From contig NZ_JACHZR010000001.1 in NCBI RefSeq assembly GCF_014193695.1, positions 1,649,309 through 1,713,308 of the forward strand: DNA of 64,000 bases, given 5' to 3'. The DNA comes from Rhizobium sp. BK316 (lineage in GTDB: Bacteria > Pseudomonadota > Alphaproteobacteria > Rhizobiales > Rhizobiaceae). Positions 9,284 through 16,839 of this stretch are shown in pieces (positions within the stretch are counted from its first letter, which is position 1; every line of letters starts with the position of its first letter). The position numbers were made by a program, and so were the translations under genes. Under the pieces are notes generated by a model. The model had not been told where the DNA came from and did no database searches. It saw only the letters and a program-made list of their open reading frames with translations.

Positions 9284-9295
9284 CTGATCGATCAG
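9284..9295. promoter_or_regulatory. Putative GntR operator, copy 2
   Basis: A second exact CTGATCGATCAG palindrome, 33 bp upstream of the solute-binding protein start and 66 bp after gntR. A related half, GATGATCTGATAT, follows within 20 bp and may be a secondary site. Its position suits repression of the ABC transporter operon. Confidence 0.65.
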
Positions 9296-9328
9296 ATTGA
9301 TGATCTGATATCTCGGGAGGAGATAGTC

Positions 9329-10567
9329 GTGCAACTCAGCAAGCGTGAATTCCTGATAGCCTCGGCAGCGCTAAGTCTGGCGGCCAGCCTTCGCAGCGCC
9401 AATGCCGCCACCGCCATCAACTACTGGCACCATTTCGCCAGCCAGTCTGAGATGGCCGGGCTTGCAAAGATCATCCAGCTCTTTGCCGCGGCAAATCTGG
9501 ACGTGGCGGTGACGCAGGAGGGCATCCCCAATTCCGAATATATGGCGAAGGTTTCGTCGGCGGTCGTTGCCGGAGGGCGCCCCGATACCGGCATGGTGAT
9601 CGCCGAGCGTTTTGCCGATCTGACGGCGATGGGAGCGCTTGTTGATATCAGCGCGCGCGTCAACACTTGGGCCGGCAAGGCGAACCTGCCGGACAACCGT
9701 TGGACGGGAATGTCGCAGGACGGCGCCATCTATGCAGTTCCAGCCTATGCCTTCGTCGACTGGATGTACTACAGAAAAGACTATTTCGAGGAAGCCGGTC
9801 TTTCCGCTCCCCCGAAGACCTTCGAGGAATTCCTGGTCGCTTGCCGAAAGCTGACGGACCCTTCCAAGAACCGCTACGCGTTCGGGATGCGCGGCGGCGC
9901 CGGCGCTTTCAAATATGTCATCGATGTTATGGAAGCGTTCGGCTCGCCGCTGGTCAAAGATGGCCAGGCAGCCATCGACAAGCCGGCGGCCGTCGAGGCG
10001 ATCACCTTCTATGCCGACCTTTTCCGCAAGGAGAAGGTGGTGCCGCCCAGCGCGCCGAATGACAGCTACCGGCAGATCATGGAGGGCTTCAGGACCGGTC
10101 AGACCGCGATGGTCTGGCACCATACCGGCTCGCTCATCGAGATCTCGGCAGCGCTAAAACAAGGCGAGCAGTTCTCCACCGCGCCGATGCCCTCGGGTCC
10201 CAAAGCCCATATCGCCCGGGTCGCCTATGCCGGCAACGGAATCTTTAGGGAAGACAATGTCGAGGCCGCGTGGAAGTGGATCAGCTTCTGGGGCGAGACG
10301 GATGCGGCTATCGCGCTCCTTGAGGCAACGGGATATTTCCCGGCCTCCACGGCAGCATTGAAGGACGAACGCATCACGGGCAACCCGATCTACAATGCGG
10401 CAACGCAGACGCTGGAGTTCGGGCGGTTGCCCAACAGTTTCGTAGGTGCCGCCGGTTGGTCGGAGAATGTCGTCAATCCGACGTTCCAGGCAGTCCTTAC
10501 CGGTCAGTTGACACCGGAACAGGCCGTGGACCGCTTCATCGAAGGCCTCGAAGCCGCCCTTCGCTAA
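9329..10567 (+). CDS. ABC sugar-type transporter, periplasmic solute-binding protein (family 1)
   Basis: 412 residues from a GTG start with a GGGAGGA site 7 nt upstream. The N-terminus (KREFLIASAALSLAASLRSANAA) is an export signal with a hydrophobic core and a cleavage site near residue 26. The mature part has the family-1 layout: INYWHHFASQSEMAGLAKIIQLF, GRPDTGMVIAERFADL, YAVPAYAFVDWMYYRKDYFEEAGL, and a late AWKWISFWGETDAAIALLEATGYFP. It delivers substrate to the two permeases downstream. The ligand is probably a sugar or sugar acid, judging from the neighbouring enolase-family enzyme. Confidence 0.88.
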   Translation: MQLSKREFLIASAALSLAASLRSANAATAINYWHHFASQSEMAGLAKIIQLFAAANLDVAVTQEGIPNSEYMAKVSSAVVAGGRPDTGMVIAERFADLTAMGALVDISARVNTWAGKANLPDNRWTGMSQDGAIYAVPAYAFVDWMYYRKDYFEEAGLSAPPKTFEEFLVACRKLTDPSKNRYAFGMRGGAGAFKYVIDVMEAFGSPLVKDGQAAIDKPAAVEAITFYADLFRKEKVVPPSAPNDSYRQIMEGFRTGQTAMVWHHTGSLIEISAALKQGEQFSTAPMPSGPKAHIARVAYAGNGIFREDNVEAAWKWISFWGETDAAIALLEATGYFPASTAALKDERITGNPIYNAATQTLEFGRLPNSFVGAAGWSENVVNPTFQAVLTGQLTPEQAVDRFIEGLEAALR

Positions 10568-10575
10568 CCTCGTTC

Positions 10576-10605
10576 AGGCGCGATGTCCTAATGGGGCACG
10601 CGCCT
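10576..10605 (+). terminator. Intercistronic hairpin after the solute-binding gene
   Basis: AGGCGCG (10576-10582) pairs with CGCGCCT (10599-10605) around a 16-nt loop, 8 nt after the solute-binding protein stop codon. No T-tract follows, so it more likely stabilises the upstream message or attenuates the permease genes, a common arrangement where binding protein is needed in excess. Confidence 0.45.
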
Positions 10606-10636
10606 TAATCAGGGACGGCGCCATCGCCGATATTCA

Positions 10637-11554
10637 ATGACATCAACCTCATACCGCCGACCGCTCCGCCGCCTTGGCGAACTCTCGGAGACACGCTCCT
10701 GGGTCTATCTTCTCCTGTTGCCGAGCCTCCTCCTTCTTCTCCTCGTCGTCGCCTACCCGACGATCTACGGCTTCGTCATCAGTACGCGGGAAATGCGCCT
10801 CACCCGGCCGGGTCTCAACGGCTGGGTGGGGATGAAGCACTATGTGGCGATGATGTCCGATCGGGTCTTCTGGATCTCGTTGAAGAACACCGCGATATGG
10901 GTAACGGCGGCGATCGCCGTCGAGATGACGCTCGGCTTCATCGCTGCCGTTGCGCTGAACCGAAATCTGCCGAGGACGAAGATCTTCGGCGTTTTGATCC
11001 TGCTGCCCTATTTCCTTCCGAATGTCGTGGCGGGACACATGTGGGCGCTGCTTCTCGACCCGCGGCTTGGCGTCATCAACGACATCTTCGTCCGGATAGG
11101 CCTGCTCAATGCCTACAAGGCATGGTTTGCCGACCCGAATACCGCGCTTGCCGCCACGATCCTCGTCGAAGCCTGGCATGGGTTTCCATTCTTTGCCCTG
11201 CTGTTTCTCGCTGGCTTGAAAGGGATTCCCGAGGACCTATACAAGGCTGCCGCCGTAGACGGCGCCGGTTCCTTTACGAAATTCCGGTTGATCACGGTGC
11301 CGATGCTCAAAACAGTAATCGCCGCTGCAGTCATCCTGCGTGTCATCAGCCTTGTCAATTCTCCCGATCTTCTGCTGGTCCTGACCGGCGGCGGCCCCGG
11401 AAACGCGACGCAAGTCTTGTCACTCTACGCCTTTCAGACGGCCCACCGGGATTTCAATTTTGGCTACGCCGGCGCTCTGTCGGTCGTGATGTTCCTGATC
11501 CTGATGATTTTTGCGACGATCTACATCCGCCTGTCACGTATAACGAAAGAATGA
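10637..11554 (+). CDS. ABC transporter permease, MalF/UgpA type
   Basis: A 305-residue inner-membrane permease with six predicted hydrophobic segments, the first being VYLLLLPSLLLLLLVVAYPTIYGFVI at about residue 18. The ATPase-docking EAA loop is EDLYKAAAVDGAGSFTKFRLITVPMLK (about 205-230). It follows the binding-protein gene by 69 bp and precedes the partner permease by 3 bp, so it is the first half of the heteromeric channel. Confidence 0.88.
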   Translation: MTSTSYRRPLRRLGELSETRSWVYLLLLPSLLLLLLVVAYPTIYGFVISTREMRLTRPGLNGWVGMKHYVAMMSDRVFWISLKNTAIWVTAAIAVEMTLGFIAAVALNRNLPRTKIFGVLILLPYFLPNVVAGHMWALLLDPRLGVINDIFVRIGLLNAYKAWFADPNTALAATILVEAWHGFPFFALLFLAGLKGIPEDLYKAAAVDGAGSFTKFRLITVPMLKTVIAAAVILRVISLVNSPDLLLVLTGGGPGNATQVLSLYAFQTAHRDFNFGYAGALSVVMFLILMIFATIYIRLSRITKE

Positions 11555-11557
11555 TCC

Positions 11558-12403
11558 ATGTTTCGAACCAAACATAGCAGGCGTCTGGCGGCTGACGTTC
11601 TCACCTACATCGTCCTGTGCGCGCTCGGGATATTCTGCCTTGGTCCGATCCTCTGGATGTTCCTGACCTCACTGAAGGCAGAAACGGACATCGTCACCTC
11701 GCAGATGCAATATATTCCCCGGCACGTGACATTTCAGAACTACGTGGCGATCTGGACGCAGTCCAACTTTCCGGTTTTGATCAGCAACAGCCTGATCGTA
11801 ACCATCGTCACCGTGACCATCTGCGTCGTTGCCGGCACGCTGGCGGCTTACGCGTTTGCACGGATGACATTCCGCGGCCGCAACAGACTCATGCTGGGTT
11901 ACCTGCTGATCCGCATGTTCCCTGCCGTGATGATGATCATCCCGCTTTATGTGATGATGAAAACCGTGGGCCTGGTGGACAGCCGGTTCGGCCTTGCGCT
12001 TGCCTATACCAGTTTCCTGCTGCCGCTCTTCGTGTGGATGCTCAAGGGCTTCCTGGACGCCGCGCCCAGGGAGCTCGAAAGCGCCGCGCGCATCGACGGC
12101 TCGACGCGGCTCGGCGCCATGGTCCGCATCGTCTTGCCGCTGGCGCGCAATGGTCTGCTCGCCAGTTCGGTCTTCATTGCCATCGCCGCCTGGAACGAGT
12201 TCATTTTCGCCCTCATGCTGACCACCGGCCAGGGATCGCGCACATGGCCTGTCGGGCTCCAACTGATGGTCGGTGAATTCCAGCTTCCATGGGGCGTTCT
12301 GGCCGCCGGAGGCATTCTCAGCATTCTGCCCGTCATGCTTCTTTTCGCGATCGTCCAACGGGCGATGGTCCAGGGACTCACTGCCGGCGCGATCAAGGGT
12401 TGA
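11558..12403 (+). CDS. ABC transporter permease, MalG/UgpE type
   Basis: A 281-residue permease with six hydrophobic segments. The EAA loop is RELESAARIDGSTRLGAMVRIVLPLARNG (about 168-196), followed by the MalG-type end AAWNEFIFALMLTT. It pairs with the upstream permease; the 3-bp gap suggests translational coupling. Confidence 0.88.
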   Translation: MFRTKHSRRLAADVLTYIVLCALGIFCLGPILWMFLTSLKAETDIVTSQMQYIPRHVTFQNYVAIWTQSNFPVLISNSLIVTIVTVTICVVAGTLAAYAFARMTFRGRNRLMLGYLLIRMFPAVMMIIPLYVMMKTVGLVDSRFGLALAYTSFLLPLFVWMLKGFLDAAPRELESAARIDGSTRLGAMVRIVLPLARNGLLASSVFIAIAAWNEFIFALMLTTGQGSRTWPVGLQLMVGEFQLPWGVLAAGGILSILPVMLLFAIVQRAMVQGLTAGAIKG

Positions 12404-12414
12404 AGGGGACGATA

Positions 12415-13482
12415 ATGGCTACACTCTCGCTCAAAAACATCCGAAAGTCATATGGTGCGCTTGAAGTGCTTCACGGGATAGACGTCGAGCTTGAGGACGG
12501 CGGTTTCCTCGTCCTGCTCGGGCCATCCGGCTGCGGCAAGTCGACCTTGCTCAACATCATCGCGGGCCTCGACGATTCCTCAAGCGGCGATATCGCCATC
12601 GGCGGCCGCTCGGTATCGGCTCTCCCACCGAAAGACCGCAACATCGCGATGGTCTTCCAGTCCTACGCGCTTTACCCGACGATGTCGGTCGAGCGTAACA
12701 TCGGTTTTGGTCTGGAGATGCGCGGTGTACCGGCGGACCAACGCCGCGAAGCCGTGGCGCAAGCCGCCGACATGCTGCAGGTCACGCATCTCCTCGATCG
12801 CAAACCGGCGAACCTGTCCGGCGGTCAGCGCCAGCGCGTGGCAATGGGACGCGCAATCGTCCGGAATCCGGACTTGTTTCTGTTCGACGAGCCGCTTTCC
12901 AATCTTGATGCCAAGCTCAGGGTGGAGATGCGCACCGAGATCAAGAGGCTCCATGAGCGGCTTGGCACCAGCATCGTTTACGTGACGCATGACCAGATCG
13001 AAGCCATGACACTGGCTACCAAGGTGGCGGTCATGAAGGGTGGCCACCTCCAGCAACTGGCCGATCCGCGAACCATCTACGAACGCCCCGCCAACATGTT
13101 CGTCGCCGGTTTCATTGGTTCGCCGCCCATGAATTTTCTCCGGGGACGCGTGGTCAAAAGCGATCGTGGTTGGCAGTTTCGCGCGGAGGGGGTTGCGCTG
13201 GAACTCGGAGCCGGAAACGGTGAATTGACCGAGCGGGATCTGATCCTGGGTGTTCGTCCGGAGGAGTTGAAGATTGTAGAAGTGCACGGCGCCTTTCATG
13301 GTGTCATCGACGTGGTCGAGCCGACCGGACCGGATACGATCCTGACGACGGTCGTTGGCCCTCAAACCGTTATCGCTCGGGTAGAGCCTCGATTTTCCGG
13401 AAAGAGGGGAGATCCGGTTGCCTTTGCCGTGGATCCATCGAGCGTCAATCTCTTCGATGCAGAGACGCAGCTGAGGCTATAA
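12415..13482 (+). CDS. ABC transporter ATPase, MalK/UgpC type
   Basis: 355 residues from the ATG at 12415 (MATLSLKNIRKSYGALEVLHG); the longer in-frame ORF overlaps the permease and lacks similarity. Walker A is GPSGCGKST (about residue 40), the Q-loop is VFQSYALYP, the signature is NLSGGQRQRVAMGRAI, Walker B is LFLFDEPLSNLDAKLR, and the switch His is in YVTHDQIEAM. Residues 240-355 form the TOBE/MalK regulatory domain (MNFLRGRVV, GVRPEELKIVE). It energises the importer. No DNA-level signal follows it for about 190 bp. Confidence 0.9.
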   Translation: MATLSLKNIRKSYGALEVLHGIDVELEDGGFLVLLGPSGCGKSTLLNIIAGLDDSSSGDIAIGGRSVSALPPKDRNIAMVFQSYALYPTMSVERNIGFGLEMRGVPADQRREAVAQAADMLQVTHLLDRKPANLSGGQRQRVAMGRAIVRNPDLFLFDEPLSNLDAKLRVEMRTEIKRLHERLGTSIVYVTHDQIEAMTLATKVAVMKGGHLQQLADPRTIYERPANMFVAGFIGSPPMNFLRGRVVKSDRGWQFRAEGVALELGAGNGELTERDLILGVRPEELKIVEVHGAFHGVIDVVEPTGPDTILTTVVGPQTVIARVEPRFSGKRGDPVAFAVDPSSVNLFDAETQLRL

Positions 13483-13668
13483 CGCTGCGACGGTCGCATC
13501 TATTCGCGTCGGTGCGCACGGTCAAGAACGTCACTGGCGCTCGTCAAACGTTTGGTGCGCTGTCTCCAATTGTGTTGGCAAAGTCCAGCGCGTGGACTCC
13601 CCCGATAAGGTGTATGGTAGCTATAGCCGAATTCCGTCAAACCTGTCGGCCGTGCATGTGATCAGTCT

Positions 13669-13851
13669 CTAATCGCTGGCGTGGTCATCGAGCGTCGAAC
13701 GTTGCAGCGGTAGGTCCTGCTCGCCTCGGATCAATGGTTTCAGCAACAGAATGCTGAAGACCGTAGCGATCATCAAAAACAGTACGATCAGGACAAGATG
13801 ATCGATGATCAACCAGCGCAGCCAGCGCCCCGTTTGCTCGGACATTGTCAT
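13669..13851 (-). CDS. Small single-span membrane protein, function unknown
   Basis: A 60-residue ORF (starts MTMSEQTGRWLRWLIIDHLV) with one long hydrophobic segment, LIIDHLVLIVLFLMIATVFSILLL, then a charged tail. GGAGAAGG lies just upstream of the ATG, which favours a real gene over chance. It is divergent from groEL at the left edge of the stress island. The FNR-type box at 13999 is nearly 150 bp from its start, so shared control is uncertain. No family recognised. Confidence 0.5.
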   Translation of the reverse strand: MTMSEQTGRWLRWLIIDHLVLIVLFLMIATVFSILLLKPLIRGEQDLPLQRSTLDDHASD

Positions 13852-13998
13852 TGACCTTCTCCAGGGGATGATTGAACTGGGGAATGCAGCTCCCCCGATC
13901 TCATTTCTCCGTGCCTTGTAGGGTAAAAATTATCACCTCCGCGCGCTGCAGCATTGCGCGAGGTCAAAAACGAACTGGTCTTCAAAGCGAACGCAATG

Positions 13999-14012
13999 TT
14001 GATGTTGGTCAA
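13999..14012 (+). promoter_or_regulatory. FNR/FixK-type box upstream of groEL
   Basis: TTGATGTTGGTCAA, an exact match to TTGAY-N4-RTCAA, 79 bp before the groEL start codon. It is the leftmost of the series found across the island. Confidence 0.6.
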
Positions 14013-14091
14013 CGCGGCTGCCCAAGATCTATGCCAATCATCATCGACGGGCCGAGGGCATTTGCTCTTGGTTTTACTTGGGAGATGGAAG

Positions 14092-15711
14092 ATGGCGCAT
14101 AAACAGGTTCTTTTTCATTCCGAAGCCAGAGGCAAGGTCCTTCAGGGGGCGAGCAAGCTCGCAGATGCGGTTCGCATCACCCTCGGGCCGCGCTCGAAGT
14201 CCGTTCTGATCGAAAAGAAGTGGGGTGCGCCGATCGTGTGTAATGACGGTGTGACGATTGCCAAGGAATTCGACCTGAAGGACGCGGAGGAAAATTTGGG
14301 CGCCCGCATGCTGCGAGCCGCTGCGGAAAAGACAGGCGAGGTCGTCGGCGACGGAACGAGCACGTCGACACTCTTGGCACATGCGATCTTGGCGGACGGT
14401 CATCGCAACGTCGTAGCGGGCGCAAGCGCCATCGATATCAAACGAGGTCTTGATCGCGCCGTTGTTCGGGCCGTCGAGGCGTTGCGATCGATATCGAGAC
14501 CAGTGACCTCGGACAAGGAAAGGCAGCAGGTCGCCTCTATCTCCGCCCACAATGATGAGGCGATCGGCAAGCTGGTCGCCGAAGCCATGGCAAAGGTCGG
14601 CAAGGAAGGCGTCATCACCGTCGAGGAATCCAAGACGATGGAGACACGTCTCGATGTGGTCGAGGGAACGCAGTTCGATCGCGGTTATATCTCGGCCTAT
14701 TTTGCAACCGATGCCGAGAAGATGGAATGCGTCCTGGAAGACGCAAGGGTGCTGATCTTCGACCGAAAGATCTCCGCATTGGGTGATCTTGTCGCGTTAC
14801 TTGAGCAGATTGCCAAATCAGGCAAGCCACTGCTCGTGATCGCCGAGGACGTGGAAGGGGAGGCGCTTGCAACCCTTATCGTCAACCAGCTGCGCGGCAC
14901 GTTCCGCAACTGTGCCGTCAAGGCTCCAGGCTTCGGCGACCGCCGCAAAGCCATGCTGCAGGATTTGGCGATCCTCACCGGAGCGCAGCTCATTTCCGAA
15001 GACCTCGGCTTCAAGCTGGACAAGGTGACGGTAGATCAGCTCGGCACAGCGTCGCGTATCGTCGTCGATAAGGACACGACGACAATTGTCGGCGGAGGCG
15101 GTTCGCAGCAGGCCATCAAAGGGCGGGCTGAACAGATACGCAAGGAGATCGAGACGACGACAAGCGACTACGACAAGGAAAAGCTGCAGGAGCGGCTTGC
15201 CAAATTGTCGGGCGGTGTTGCGGTCATCCGCGTCGGCGCGCTTGCGGAAGCGGAGGTGAAGGCTAAGAAGGAGGCTCTCGACGATGCGATCAATGCCACA
15301 AAGGCCGCAGTCGATGAAGGTATCGTTCCTGGGGGCGGCTTGGCGCTGCTTCGCTGTGTAAAGGCCGTGGTCGGGGAGGAAGACCTCTGCGAAGGCGACG
15401 AGCGCACGGGCGTCCAGATCCTCAAGCGGGCCTTGGAAGTACCGGCCAGACAGATCGCCGAGAACTCGGCGGTCGACGGCGGTGTCGTTGTCGCCAGGAT
15501 GCTGGAATCTGACGGCGCGATTGGTTTCGATGCGGCTCGCAATCGCTACGTCGATCTTCTTGAGGAGGGGATCATCGATCCGACCAAAGTGGTGCGCGTC
15601 GCGTTGGAGAATGCGGTGTCGGTTGCCAGCATATTGCTCCTCTCGGAGGCGACGATGACCGAAATTCCGGAGCCCGTCCATCAACCGGCTGCCCCGCCCA
15701 TGGAGATCTAG
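14092..15711 (+). CDS. groEL: Chaperonin GroEL, stand-alone paralogue
   Basis: 539 residues from the ATG at 14092 ([19 protein letters not shown]); the 46-codon upstream extension is unlike GroEL. The ATPase motif [12 protein letters not shown] keeps the catalytic Asp, and the second ATP-site stretch is [20 protein letters not shown] with its Asp. The N-terminus is divergent (canonical GroELs begin AAKDVKFG), and the C-terminus ends PAAPPMEI without the usual Gly-Gly-Met tail. There is no groES beside it. ATP-driven protein folding in the cytoplasm is the family role. With an FNR-type box upstream, this is probably a condition-specific copy using GroES from another locus. Confidence 0.92.
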   Translation: MAHKQVLFHSEARGKVLQGASKLADAVRITLGPRSKSVLIEKKWGAPIVCNDGVTIAKEFDLKDAEENLGARMLRAAAEKTGEVVGDGTSTSTLLAHAILADGHRNVVAGASAIDIKRGLDRAVVRAVEALRSISRPVTSDKERQQVASISAHNDEAIGKLVAEAMAKVGKEGVITVEESKTMETRLDVVEGTQFDRGYISAYFATDAEKMECVLEDARVLIFDRKISALGDLVALLEQIAKSGKPLLVIAEDVEGEALATLIVNQLRGTFRNCAVKAPGFGDRRKAMLQDLAILTGAQLISEDLGFKLDKVTVDQLGTASRIVVDKDTTTIVGGGGSQQAIKGRAEQIRKEIETTTSDYDKEKLQERLAKLSGGVAVIRVGALAEAEVKAKKEALDDAINATKAAVDEGIVPGGGLALLRCVKAVVGEEDLCEGDERTGVQILKRALEVPARQIAENSAVDGGVVVARMLESDGAIGFDAARNRYVDLLEEGIIDPTKVVRVALENAVSVASILLLSEATMTEIPEPVHQPAAPPMEI

Positions 15712-15737
15712 AACGCAACGCGCCCTGTCAGTTGATT

Positions 15738-16694
15738 TCAGGAAATCGCCAGGGCGGCGCCGCGCAGCGCGAGATTTGTCGCCGTGACGAGATAAACCGG
15801 GACGTTGCGGGTAAAGCCGTCGGGACCGCCGGCGGCCGAAAAGGATTCGACGAAAGCCTCGCTCCTCAGGATTTCGCGCAATTCGATCGCCAGGCTCCCG
15901 CTGAGATAGATCCCGCCTTCTGCGCCATATGCGGCGGCAAGATCACCGGCAAAGCGTGCGAGCCAATTTGCAAAATGCCGAAGCGCATCATGCGCGATTG
16001 GATCTGGCTCTGCAGACAAGGCAGCCCGAGCAATATCGAATGCGCTCCAACTCGGGGCATCAAGACCGGAGCGAAGTCGCAATGCATCGTAAAGAGCCGT
16101 CAGTCCCGTCGATGTGAGCACCCTCTTCAGCGCAATCCTGCCAATGCCATGCCGCATCTCCTGGACGAGTAAGAGTTCGTCGGCGCTGTCGGCGCCGAAC
16201 GACATCTCGCCGACGCGGCCCCGTAGAATTGTCCATCCATGCTGGTTTGGAGCGGCCATGGCGGCTTCGAGATCCCGGTCGAGCAATACGATACCCTTCG
16301 GGCCGCTTTGCGGGGATGGGCCGGTAAGCTTTACGAGCTCATGCGGGGGCAGCGTGGGTACGCAGGAGCTGACCGCATCGATGTCGCGCATCAGCCTGAC
16401 GATGGGTACAGCGAAGGCATTCTGCAATTCTCTTGCGGAAAACGTCCACGGGAGATGGGAAATGCGCGCCTGATTGTTGACGACATCACCGGCCACGGCA
16501 AGGCTGATCTTGCCTGGCTGCCCGGGCAGCGATTTGAAATAAGCATCGAGCGCCACCTCGATCGAATCGAAATCGCTCGTTTTGAAATTGACGTAGTGAT
16601 CGATCACCAATTCATCGATATCAGCCACGGCAAAGCGCAAGTGGCCCGGTCCGATTTCGCCAACGATGGCGTGACGGTCTGACAGCGTCTGCAT
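15738..16694 (-). CDS. Glucokinase (Glk) homologue with degenerate active site
   Basis: 318 residues, collinear with Escherichia coli Glk, with a GAGGTGGAG site before the ATG. Alignment by eye: the phosphate-binding GDVGGTNARLAL is GEIGPGHLRFAV here; INDFTAVS is MRDIDAVS, so Asn99 is Arg while catalytic Asp100 is kept; WVSLPGEGGHVDF is WTILRGRVGEMSF, so Glu157 becomes Arg and His160 becomes Glu; AERVL (Glu187) becomes LKRVL. The second phosphate motif GAGTGLG is absent. Glucose phosphorylation is therefore doubtful, and the protein may be a pseudokinase or use another ligand. It is divergent from ppsA with an FNR-type box between them. Confidence 0.75.
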   Translation of the reverse strand: MQTLSDRHAIVGEIGPGHLRFAVADIDELVIDHYVNFKTSDFDSIEVALDAYFKSLPGQPGKISLAVAGDVVNNQARISHLPWTFSARELQNAFAVPIVRLMRDIDAVSSCVPTLPPHELVKLTGPSPQSGPKGIVLLDRDLEAAMAAPNQHGWTILRGRVGEMSFGADSADELLLVQEMRHGIGRIALKRVLTSTGLTALYDALRLRSGLDAPSWSAFDIARAALSAEPDPIAHDALRHFANWLARFAGDLAAAYGAEGGIYLSGSLAIELREILRSEAFVESFSAAGGPDGFTRNVPVYLVTATNLALRGAALAIS

Positions 16695-16754
16695 GGCTCC
16701 ACCTCATATGTTCGCTCCCTTTTTGTAATCTGGCGCATCTGGCGAACCCCGACC

Positions 16755-16768
16755 TTGATCCTTATCAA
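16755..16768 (+). promoter_or_regulatory. FNR/FixK-type box upstream of ppsA
   Basis: TTGATCCTTATCAA, a near-ideal anaerobox, 71 bp before the ppsA start. A TAGAGT hexamer follows at 16791-16796, 22 nt after the box, as expected of a class II FNR promoter. It also lies 61 bp from the divergent glk-like start. Confidence 0.72.
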
Positions 16769-16839
16769 AGCCGCACAAAAGGATCGCCAATAGAGTTGAT
16801 GCGACTGGAGTTCGACACTCGTATTGCAGGGAGCGTCTC

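Noticed and set aside
15721..15756. CGCCCTG/CAGGGCG hairpin between groEL and the glk-like gene
   Set aside because: Stem of 7 bp with a 22-nt loop, partly inside the coding end; too weak to call a terminator.
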